Source: RGIG426 sp045643425
GTDB taxonomy: Bacteria > Bacillota > Clostridia > Oscillospirales > Acutalibacteraceae
Length of the DNA: 6,906 nt
Reading direction: 5' to 3'
Assembly (NCBI GenBank): GCA_045643425.1
Contig: JAZUKW010000030.1
Span: 1 to 6,906, forward strand
Shown here: one piece after another, positions 1 through 5,819 of the stretch
Numbering within the stretch: position 1 is the stretch's first letter
Layout: every line of letters starts with the position of its first letter
Notes under the pieces: model-generated
Told to the model about the DNA's origin: nothing
Seen by the model: only the letters and a program-made list of their open reading frames with translations
The model's database searches: none
Program-made: the position numbers and the translations under genes

Positions 1-8
1 TCGCTGTT

Positions 9-13
9 CTCCT
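9..13 (-). promoter_or_regulatory. Possible ribosome binding site of a gene starting beyond the left edge
   Basis: The minus strand reads AGGAG here, with eight bases (AACAGCGA) remaining before the window ends. The spacing would put a start codon immediately outside the window. The stretch from about 14 to 88 is AT-rich and non-coding, as expected for an intergenic region. This is suggestive only; no coding sequence is visible. Confidence 0.4.
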
Positions 14-19
14 GCAATT

Positions 20-31
20 TGAAAGCTTTCA
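20..31. repeat. 12-bp perfect palindrome in the intergenic region
   Basis: TGAAAGCTTTCA is a perfect inverted repeat without a spacer. It lies between the his hairpin and the possible ribosome binding site at the left edge. It could be a small operator for the next gene, but a palindrome of this size may also arise by chance in AT-rich sequence. Confidence 0.35.
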
Positions 32-88
32 TCTATATAGTGTCAAAAAAAGAAAATCGGTTAATGGGATATGCAAAATTTCTCCACA

Positions 89-120
89 AACACAGCGGCG
101 GGGTCACCCCCGCCGGTGTT
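89..120 (-). terminator. Hairpin downstream of hisIE, probable operon terminator
   Basis: Read on the minus strand, an 8-bp GC stem (CGGCGGGG at 115-108 with CCCCGCCG at 103-96) closes a GTGA loop, which fits the GNRA tetraloop pattern. Below a two-base bulge, AACAC (120-116) pairs with GTGTT (93-89). The run of T after it in the direction of the his transcript is short (GTGTTTG), while on the plus strand the hairpin is followed by a T-rich tract (121-134). So it could act in both directions, and its shape is better for plus-strand transcripts. Position just after the last his gene favours a role in ending the operon. Confidence 0.7.
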
Positions 121-132
121 GCTTTTGCTTTT

Positions 133-789
133 TTACTTGTCCCCCGTCATTTTCTCCTGCTTCACCTTTTTGTCGATGACGTGGCGGGAGGCGAGTTCTT
201 TGTGGATGTCTTTGAGGTCGATGCCCGCCTCGATCATCAGCACCATCACGTGGTACGCGAGGTCGGCGATCTCATACACCGTCTCCGCCTTGTCCTCCGC
301 TTTGGCGGCGATAATCACCTCGGTGGACTCCTCGCCCACTTTCTTGAGGATCTTGTCAATACCCTTGTCGAAGAGGTAGGTGGTGTACGAGCCCTCTTGC
401 TTGTTCACCTTGCGGCCGCGGATGAGCTCGAACAGCTGCTCATAGGAAAACTCTTTGCGCTCGTCGCTCTCGAACCCCGTATTCTCGAAGCAAGTCTCCG
501 TTCCCAAGTGGCAGGCAGGGCCATCCGGCTCCACAAGCACCAAAAGCGCGTCTTTGTCGCAGTCGGCGGTGATGGAGACGATATGCTGGTAGTTGCCGCT
601 CGTCTCCCCTTTGGGCCACAGCTCCTGCCGCGAGCGACTCCAAAAGCAGGTCAGCTCTTTTTCCATCGAGATTTTGAGCGACTCCTTGTTCATATACGCG
701 AGGGTCAGCACTTTGCCCGTTACCGCATCCTTGACGATCGCGGGGATAAGGCCTTTTTCGTCAAATTTCAGTTCGTTAATGTCTACCAT
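133..789 (-). CDS. hisIE: Bifunctional phosphoribosyl-AMP cyclohydrolase / phosphoribosyl-ATP pyrophosphohydrolase
   Basis: Performs the second and third steps of the pathway. The protein has 218 residues in two domains. HisI (about 1-110) shows PAIVKDAVTGKVLTLAYMN (16-34), the substrate-binding FWSRSRQELWPKGETSGN (49-66), the metal aspartates Asp76, Asp78 and Asp80 in DCDKD, and the zinc cysteines Cys77, Cys93 and Cys100. HisE (about 114-205) shows GEESTEVIIAAK (152-163) and YEIADLAYH (172-180), the acidic Mg-binding helices of the MazG-like fold. Both active sites look complete. The ATG at 789 is preferred over the in-frame GTG at 810, because that GTG precedes the AAAGGAG ribosome binding site and lies inside hisF. 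This is the last gene of the operon, and its TAA is followed within about 13 bases by a strong hairpin. Confidence 0.97.
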   Translation of the reverse strand: MVDINELKFDEKGLIPAIVKDAVTGKVLTLAYMNKESLKISMEKELTCFWSRSRQELWPKGETSGNYQHIVSITADCDKDALLVLVEPDGPACHLGTETCFENTGFESDERKEFSYEQLFELIRGRKVNKQEGSYTTYLFDKGIDKILKKVGEESTEVIIAAKAEDKAETVYEIADLAYHVMVLMIEAGIDLKDIHKELASRHVIDKKVKQEKMTGDK

Positions 790-797
790 AACGCATT

Positions 798-804
798 CTC
801 CTTT
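798..804 (-). promoter_or_regulatory. Ribosome binding site of hisIE
   Basis: The minus strand reads AAAGGAG, overlapping the hisF stop codon, eight bases before ATG at 789. It fixes the hisIE start at that ATG and excludes the upstream in-frame GTG. The hisF-hisIE junction is the only place in the operon with a real gap (13 bases), and the gap is filled by this site. Confidence 0.85.
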
Positions 805-1561
805 ATACACGGGCGGGAATCCCGTTTTTCTTCATTTCTTGTTTTAGGTCCGCAATTTCGACCTCGCCGAAGTGGAAAATCGAAGCGGCAAGCCCCGCAT
901 CCACTTTCGGAAGCGTTTTAAACAGCGTGATAAAATCCTCGATATTGCCCGCGCCGCCGGATGCAATAACAGGAACAGACACGACGTTGCACACCGCTTC
1001 GAGCATCGGCAGGTCGAATCCGCCTTTCACGCCGTCGGTGTCGATCGAGTTTAAAACGATCTCGCCCGCGCCGCTGTCCACGCCGCGTTTGATCCACTCG
1101 ATCGCGTCGAGTCCGGTGTTCTCGCGCCCGCCTTTGGCGAACACACGAAACACGCCGTCCACCCGTTTGACGTCCACCGACAGCACCACGCATTGGTCGC
1201 CGTAGAGCTTGGCGGCCTCGCCGATAAGCGCCGGATTACGGATCGCACCGGAGTTCACGCTCACCTTGTCCGCGCCGCATTTGAGCACGCGGTCAAAATC
1301 GTCCACCGTGTTGATGCCGCCGCCGACCGTCAGCGGAATAAAGACGTTTTTCGCCGTCTCCCGCAGAATGTCGGTAAAGAGTTTTCTGCCGTCAGACGAC
1401 GCGGTGATGTCGTAAAACACCAGCTCGTCCGCGCCGCAGCGGCTGTAATATTCGGCGAGCTCGACGGGCGAGGCAACCTGCCGCAGCCCCTCGAAATTCA
1501 CGCCTTTGACCACTTGTCCGTCCCGCACGTCGAGGCACGGAATGATACGTTTTGTAATCAT
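803..1561 (-). CDS. hisF: Imidazole glycerol phosphate synthase, cyclase subunit
   Basis: TIM-barrel cyclase that combines PRFAR with ammonia supplied by HisH to give imidazole-glycerol phosphate and AICAR; the AICAR returns to purine synthesis. The protein has 252 residues. It starts MITKRIIPCLDVRDG with the catalytic Asp11, and has VKGVNFEGLR (18-27), the phosphate loop GGGIN (80-84), the second catalytic Asp130 in LSVDVKR, LNSIDTDG (170-177) and the second phosphate loop ASGGAG (200-205). The two catalytic positions match those of Thermotoga HisF without offset. The open frame runs further upstream, to 1855, but that part is Arg-rich shadow of hisA. The ATG overlapping the hisA TGA, with GAGG seven bases before it, is the start. 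The stop TAA is 13 bases before hisIE. Confidence 0.98.
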   Translation of the reverse strand: MITKRIIPCLDVRDGQVVKGVNFEGLRQVASPVELAEYYSRCGADELVFYDITASSDGRKLFTDILRETAKNVFIPLTVGGGINTVDDFDRVLKCGADKVSVNSGAIRNPALIGEAAKLYGDQCVVLSVDVKRVDGVFRVFAKGGRENTGLDAIEWIKRGVDSGAGEIVLNSIDTDGVKGGFDLPMLEAVCNVVSVPVIASGGAGNIEDFITLFKTLPKVDAGLAASIFHFGEVEIADLKQEMKKNGIPARV

Positions 1562-2271
1562 ACGCCCACCTCGATTGCGGTTTTTAGGTCGATCGCGCCC
1601 GTGTAATACGCTTTGCCGATGATCGCGCCGTACAGGTCGAGGGCGGCCAGCGCTTTGACGTCGTCGAGCGACGACACGCCGCCCGACGCGGTGATGTCCA
1701 TCGAAAAGCGGCGGGAAAGCTCGCGGTAGAGCTCGCGGTTGGTGCCGACCATCGCGCCGTCTTTGGAAATGTCGGTGCAGATGATCGTTTTGACACCGAT
1801 TTGTTGCATCTTTTCGCAAAACTCGAATGCATCGACGCCGGAATCCTCCGTCCAACCTTTGACGGCGACCTTGCCGTCGCGGATGTCGATGCCGACCGCG
1901 ATCTTGTCGCCGTAGGTTGCGACCGCTTCGCGCAAAAATTGCTCGTTTTCCACCGCGGCCGTTCCCAAAATCACGCGGTCGAGCCCCGCTTTCACGTAAA
2001 GGTCAACCACTTGCATCGTGCGGATACCGCCGCCGATTTCGCAAAACAGTCCGCTTTCGGCTTTTAAGCGTGCCACCGTGTCAAAGTTCGGCGTTCCGCC
2101 GGTTTTCGCGCCCTCCAAGTCCACCAAGTGGACGTGGGTTGCGCCGCATTTTTTAAAATCTTCGATGACTTCAAGAGGGTTGTCGTTGTAAACGGTTTTT
2201 TGCGCGTAGTCGCCTTTGTAAAGGCGCACCGCTTTCCCCTCGTATAAGTCGATTGCCGGGAAAATCAGCAC
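1558..2271 (-). CDS. hisA: Phosphoribosylformimino-AICAR phosphate isomerase (ProFAR isomerase)
   Basis: Amadori isomerisation of ProFAR to PRFAR, the fourth step, by a TIM-barrel enzyme homologous to HisF. The protein has 237 residues. It begins (V/M)LIFPAIDLYEGKAVRL with the catalytic Asp8. The second acid is Asp129 in VGIDIRDGKVA, and TDISKDG (166-172) carries the conserved Thr/Asp of strand 6. Both phosphate-binding loops are present, GGGIRT (80-85) and ASGGVSS (195-201), showing the half-barrel repeat. The start codon is GTG, at 2271-2269: no ATG fits, homology begins exactly there, and AAGGAGG lies seven bases upstream. It overlaps the hisH end by seven bases, and its TGA overlaps the hisF ATG. 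Because the TrpF-active homologue PriA is an actinobacterial type, the dedicated HisA function is the better call. Confidence 0.97.
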   Translation of the reverse strand: MLIFPAIDLYEGKAVRLYKGDYAQKTVYNDNPLEVIEDFKKCGATHVHLVDLEGAKTGGTPNFDTVARLKAESGLFCEIGGGIRTMQVVDLYVKAGLDRVILGTAAVENEQFLREAVATYGDKIAVGIDIRDGKVAVKGWTEDSGVDAFEFCEKMQQIGVKTIICTDISKDGAMVGTNRELYRELSRRFSMDITASGGVSSLDDVKALAALDLYGAIIGKAYYTGAIDLKTAIEVGV

Positions 2272-2891
2272 GTTGACCCCTCCTTCATCTCACAAAATGC
2301 CCGCAAAATCGCGAGTCCGACGTCTCCGCTTTTCTCCGGGTGGAACTGACAGCCCATCACGTTGCCTTTGGCCACCGCCGCGGTAATGTCCGCGCCGTAT
2401 TCCGACCACGCGATGCGGTCTTTTTCGCAGTTGACCGCGCAGAACGAGTGGACAAAATAGACACAGTCGCCCTCGTTCACGTATTTGAACAGTGGATGCT
2501 TACCGTGTTCGAACGTCAGGGCGTTCCACCCCATGTGCGGGATCTTCAGATCCGACACGCGGTCGGCGATCGGGCGAATTTCGCCCGAAATGAGGCCAAG
2601 GCCCTCGTGTTCGCCGTATTCGTAGCTTTTGTCGAACAAGAGCTGCATTCCGAGACAAATGCCCATCACCGGCTTGCCCTTTTCGATCTGCGCTTTGAGC
2701 GCGGGAACCATGCCCGAGGCATTCAGCTTGTCGGCGGCATCCTTGAACGCGCCGACACCGGGCAAAATAATGCGCTCGGCGGCTTCTAACACGGCGGGAT
2801 CGGCGGTAATGACCGCTTTTTCGCCGATTTTTTCAAACGAGGAGACGAGGGAAAAGAGATTCCCCACGCCATAGTCGATAATCGCGGTCAT
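2265..2891 (-). CDS. hisH: Imidazole glycerol phosphate synthase, glutaminase subunit
   Basis: Class I glutamine amidotransferase subunit that hydrolyses glutamine and channels ammonia to HisF. The protein has 208 residues. The N-terminus MTAIIDYGVGNLFSL is typical. The nucleophile Cys79 sits in KPVMGICLGMQLLF, and the other triad members His184 and Glu186 are in GCQFHPEKSG, so the catalytic triad is complete. The stretch VYFVHSF (144-150) is also conserved in the family. An upstream frame extension to 3017 lies over hisB and does not resemble the family. The start is placed at the ATG joined to the hisB stop as TGATG, with AGGGG seven bases before it. The last seven bases overlap the start of hisA. 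hisH is separated from its partner hisF by hisA, as in many bacterial his operons. Confidence 0.97.
   Translation of the reverse strand: MTAIIDYGVGNLFSLVSSFEKIGEKAVITADPAVLEAAERIILPGVGAFKDAADKLNASGMVPALKAQIEKGKPVMGICLGMQLLFDKSYEYGEHEGLGLISGEIRPIADRVSDLKIPHMGWNALTFEHGKHPLFKYVNEGDCVYFVHSFCAVNCEKDRIAWSEYGADITAAVAKGNVMGCQFHPEKSGDVGLAILRAFCEMKEGSTC
2277..2285 (-). promoter_or_regulatory. Ribosome binding site of hisA
   Basis: The minus strand reads AAGGAGGGG here, then TCAAC and the GTG of hisA. This near-perfect Shine-Dalgarno lies inside the hisH end. It decides the unusual GTG start and could compensate for the weaker start codon. Confidence 0.85.
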
Positions 2892-3478
2892 CAAAGCACC
2901 CCTTTGGTGGACGGAATTTCGTCCTTGAATTCGGCGTCGATCGCCACCGCCTGCCGCAAACTGCGGCCGACAGATTTGAACGCGCCCTCGATGATGTGGT
3001 GAGAATTCTTGCCGCACAGCGTACGCAGGTGCAACGCGCAGTTCGCCTGCCGCACAAATCCGAGCCAGAATTCCTCGACCAGCTCGGTATCAAACGTGCC
3101 GACCTTTTCGGTCGGGATTTTTAAATCAAAGCCAAGATAATCGCGGCCGGAAAAGTCCACCGCCGACAGCACGAGCGTTTCGTCCATCGGAAGTACCGTG
3201 TCGCCGTAGCGATGAATCCCTCGCTTGTCGCCGAGCGCCTCAAAAAACGCCTTGCCGAGCGAGATACCGATGTCCTCGACCGAGTGGTGATCGTCCACGT
3301 AGGTGTCGCCCGCGCATTTGACGGTCAAATCAAACCGCCCGTGCGAGGCAAACAGCGTCAGCATGTGATCGAGAAACCCGACACCGGTTTGAATGTCGCT
3401 TTTGCCGCTGCCGTCAAGGTTAAGGGTTAGCGCAATATCCGTCTCCGCGGTTTTGCGGTTTACCGTAGCCGTTCTCAT
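2891..3478 (-). CDS. hisB: Imidazoleglycerol-phosphate dehydratase
   Basis: Dehydrates imidazole-glycerol phosphate to imidazole-acetol phosphate, the sixth step of the pathway, using a di-manganese site in a 24-mer. The protein has 195 residues and is the monofunctional form, with no N-terminal histidinol-phosphatase domain of the enterobacterial HisB type. The metal-binding His/Glu motifs are intact: FLDHML (His38), ASHG (His46), DDHHSVEDIG (His64, His65, Glu68) and the second copy SHHIIEGAFKS (His160, His161, Glu164). These reflect the duplicated half-domain of the family. The start ATG overlaps the hisC stop by four bases; the upstream G-rich GGGGGTGG is a weaker ribosome binding site than those of its neighbours, so translation may rely on coupling to hisC. 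The stop TGA shares one base with the hisH ATG. Confidence 0.98.
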   Translation of the reverse strand: MRTATVNRKTAETDIALTLNLDGSGKSDIQTGVGFLDHMLTLFASHGRFDLTVKCAGDTYVDDHHSVEDIGISLGKAFFEALGDKRGIHRYGDTVLPMDETLVLSAVDFSGRDYLGFDLKIPTEKVGTFDTELVEEFWLGFVRQANCALHLRTLCGKNSHHIIEGAFKSVGRSLRQAVAIDAEFKDEIPSTKGVL

Positions 3479-4539
3479 TTCGCCACCCCCAAAATCGTTT
3501 TCAGCGCCGAAACCAGCGTTTCCATTTCCTCGCGTGAGCCGACCGTAATGCGGTTATAGTCGCGCAAGAGCTCCGTCTCGAAGTGACGCACCAAAACGCC
3601 CTGCTCACGCAGCGCGTTATAGAGGTCGAGCCCGCCCATTTGCGGATGTTTCGCAAACAGGAAATTCGCTTTCGAGTCGGTCATCACAAAGCCGAGCGCG
3701 TTAAGCTCTTTCTCCGCCCACGCGCGGTTTTCCATGATCGCGCGGCAGTTCTTTTCAAAATACTCCACGTCGCAAAACGCGCCGATCCCCGCCGCCGACG
3801 TCATCCGGTTGACGTTGTAGGGGTTGGTCGAATATTTGAGCGTGTTTAAGTCCGCGATGAGCGCTTTGTTGCCGATCGCCACGCCGAGGCGACCGCCCGC
3901 AAGCGAGCGCGATTTCGACAGCGTTTGGCAAACAAGCAAATTATCGTATTTCTTCGTAAGGCAAACCGCGCTCTCCGCGCCGAAATCGACGTACGCCTCG
4001 TCCACCACCACGACGTTGTCGGGGTTCGACCTGACGATCTGCTCGATTTCGGAAAGCGAAAGCGCGATACCCGTCGGCGCGTTGGGGTTGGCGAGGAAAA
4101 TCGTCTTACCCGCGCCGCAGTAGTCGGCGATATTGAGCGTAAAATCGGCATTCAGCGGCTTCGTCTCGTACGGCACGCGGTTAAAGTCCGCCGCCACGGG
4201 ATAAAAGCTGTAGGTGATATTCGGAAACAGCGCCGGCGTTTTGGCGTCGCAAAACGCGTTGAACGCAAACCCGATCGCATCGTCCGAGCCGTTGAAAAAG
4301 AGCAGCTCGTCCGGCAAGACGCCATAGAATTCCGCGCCGGCGGCAACGAGGTCGCGGCAGGTCGGGTCGGAGTACAACTGTAAATCCCCCGCCGCTTGGC
4401 GCGCAAGACGCTGGGCGATCGGCGACGGCGGGAACGGCGACTCGTTCGTGTTGAGTTTTACGTATTTCCGTTCGCGCGGCTGTTCGCCGGGCGTATACGG
4501 CGTGAGCGCGGCAAATTTGTCGCTCATAAATCGACTCAT
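3475..4539 (-). CDS. hisC: Histidinol-phosphate aminotransferase
   Basis: PLP-dependent fold-type I aminotransferase that converts imidazole-acetol phosphate and glutamate to L-histidinol phosphate and 2-oxoglutarate. The protein has 354 residues, normal for HisC. It shows the N-terminal substrate segment KLNTNESPFPPSP (28-40), the NPNAPTG loop (151-157) that contacts the cofactor, VVVDEAYVDF (177-186) with the PLP-ring aspartate Asp180, the Schiff-base lysine Lys209 in QTLSKSRSLAGGRLG, and the C-terminal Arg330 in NRITVGSREE that binds substrate. The frame is open much further upstream, to 4842, but that extension lies over hisD and is low-complexity Arg-rich sequence. The start is therefore placed at the ATG overlapping the hisD TGA, with GGAGG seven bases before it. 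A second Met at residue 5 (ATG at 4527) is a less likely alternative. The TGA stop overlaps hisB by the same ATGA arrangement. Confidence 0.97.
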   Translation of the reverse strand: MSRFMSDKFAALTPYTPGEQPRERKYVKLNTNESPFPPSPIAQRLARQAAGDLQLYSDPTCRDLVAAGAEFYGVLPDELLFFNGSDDAIGFAFNAFCDAKTPALFPNITYSFYPVAADFNRVPYETKPLNADFTLNIADYCGAGKTIFLANPNAPTGIALSLSEIEQIVRSNPDNVVVVDEAYVDFGAESAVCLTKKYDNLLVCQTLSKSRSLAGGRLGVAIGNKALIADLNTLKYSTNPYNVNRMTSAAGIGAFCDVEYFEKNCRAIMENRAWAEKELNALGFVMTDSKANFLFAKHPQMGGLDLYNALREQGVLVRHFETELLRDYNRITVGSREEMETLVSALKTILGVAK

Positions 4540-5816
4540 TTCACATCCTCCGTTCGGATCACGGCGCTTTTCGCGTGGGCGGTCAGCCCCTCTTTTTTGG
4601 CAAAGGTCGCAACGTCTTCTGCGACACCTGCCAGCGCCTCTTTCGTATAGTAAGTAAACTGCATCTTTTTCACAAAATCGTCCACCGACAGCGGGCTCGA
4701 GAACTTCGCCGTGCCGCTCGTCGGAAGCGTGTGGTTCGGGCCGGCAAAATAGTCGCCGAGCGCCTCGGGGCAGTTGCGCCCGAGGAACACCGAACCTGCG
4801 TGCCGTACCTTTTCGAGCACGGCAAACGGCTCGTCCACGCACAGCTCGAGGTGTTCCGGCGCGATCTCGTTCGCGATGTCGATGACCAGATCGAGCGTGT
4901 CCGCCACGATGATCTTGCCGTTTTGGTCGATAGACGCGCGCGCGATCTCCGCCCGCTCGAGCAGCGGGATTTGCACCTCGAGTTCCGCCTGCACCGCCTG
5001 CGCCAGCTCGGCGCTGTCGGTCACGAGAACGGCGGACGCCAGCTTGTCGTGCTCCGCCTGCGACAGCAGGTCGGCCGCCAGGTGGCGCGGATCGCTTTTG
5101 CCGTCGGACACGATCATGATCTCGCTCGGGCCGGCGATCATATCGATCGACACGCGGCCAAACACCTGCTTTTTCGCCTCGGCAACGAACGCATTACCCG
5201 GGCCGACGATCTTATCGACCTGCGGGATGCTCTCGGTGCCGTAAGCGAGGGCGGCGATGGCCTGCGCCCCGCCGACTTTATAGATTTTATCCACACCGGC
5301 GACCGAAGCCGCCGCCAAGATCGCGGGGTTGATTTTCCCCTCCGCCGTCGGCGGCGTGGTGATGACCACCTCTTTGACACCGGCGATTTTCGCGGGGATC
5401 GCGTCCATCAGCACCGTGGACGGATACGCCGCCGTGCCGCCCGGCACGTACAGTCCCGCGCGGTCAACGGGGATCACACGCTGACCGATGACCGTGCCGT
5501 CCGGCGCGTCCAAGCGGAAGCCCTCGCGCTTTTGGTTTTCGTGAAAACGGCGAATGTTCGCCGCCGCTTTTTTAAGAATTTCCAAAAATTCCGGCTCGAC
5601 GGACGCGACCGCCTCGTCGATCTCCTCTTTCGAGACGAGCAGGGTGTCGAGCTTCGCCTTATCGAACTTTTCGCCGTATTCAAAAAGCGCCTTGTCGCCG
5701 TTTTTGCGGACGTTGTCGATAATGTCCGCGACGATGTCGGTGACGTTGAAGCTCGGCGTAACGCGGGCGAAAATCTCGTCGTTCGACACCTCGCCGTAAT
5801 TCAGAATTTTGATCAT
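4536..5816 (-). CDS. hisD: Histidinol dehydrogenase
   Basis: Oxidises L-histidinol to L-histidine in two NAD-dependent steps through histidinaldehyde; zinc-dependent and cytoplasmic. The 426-residue length is usual for the family. Visible signatures are the IDMIAGPSE stretch (224-232), LLSQAEHD with the expected zinc ligands Gln253 and His256, EIAPEHLEL with the catalytic pair Glu321-His322, GDYFAGPNHTLPT with zinc ligand Asp355, and GLTAHAKSA with zinc ligand His414. These correspond to E. coli Gln259, His262, Glu326, His327, Asp360 and His419 with a constant offset of five to six residues, so the enzyme looks fully functional. The ATG is preceded by GGAGGAG six bases upstream, placed over the last codons of hisZG (Leu-Glu-Glu-stop), which supports the start and suggests coupled translation. 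The TGA stop overlaps the hisC start as ATGA. Confidence 0.98.
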   Translation of the reverse strand: MIKILNYGEVSNDEIFARVTPSFNVTDIVADIIDNVRKNGDKALFEYGEKFDKAKLDTLLVSKEEIDEAVASVEPEFLEILKKAAANIRRFHENQKREGFRLDAPDGTVIGQRVIPVDRAGLYVPGGTAAYPSTVLMDAIPAKIAGVKEVVITTPPTAEGKINPAILAAASVAGVDKIYKVGGAQAIAALAYGTESIPQVDKIVGPGNAFVAEAKKQVFGRVSIDMIAGPSEIMIVSDGKSDPRHLAADLLSQAEHDKLASAVLVTDSAELAQAVQAELEVQIPLLERAEIARASIDQNGKIIVADTLDLVIDIANEIAPEHLELCVDEPFAVLEKVRHAGSVFLGRNCPEALGDYFAGPNHTLPTSGTAKFSSPLSVDDFVKKMQFTYYTKEALAGVAEDVATFAKKEGLTAHAKSAVIRTEDVK

Positions 5817-5819
5817 ACT

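Noticed and set aside
36..55. Sigma-70-like promoter on the minus strand (TTGACA close to TATATA)
   Set aside because: The two boxes are separated by only about one base, far from the 16-18 needed; no other well-spaced pair was seen.
790..810. GTG at 810 as start of hisIE
   Set aside because: It would translate the ribosome binding site itself and overlap hisF; the ATG at 789 is well spaced from AAAGGAG.
19..921. Plus-strand open frame of 300 codons opposite hisIE and the hisF end
   Set aside because: Low-complexity Leu/Val/His/Arg composition, runs through the terminator hairpin, and is antisense to a bifunctional enzyme with intact motifs; no family resemblance.
1562..1855. N-terminal extension of hisF
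   Set aside because: Arg-rich shadow of hisA; HisF begins with MITKRIIPCLDV at 1561 with its own ribosome binding site.
2892..3017. N-terminal extension of hisH
   Set aside because: Overlaps the end of hisB and lacks family resemblance; HisH starts with MTAIIDYGVGN at 2891.
4540..4842. N-terminal extension of hisC
   Set aside because: Arg- and Cys-rich translation lying wholly over hisD; family similarity and the ribosome binding site both support the start at 4539.
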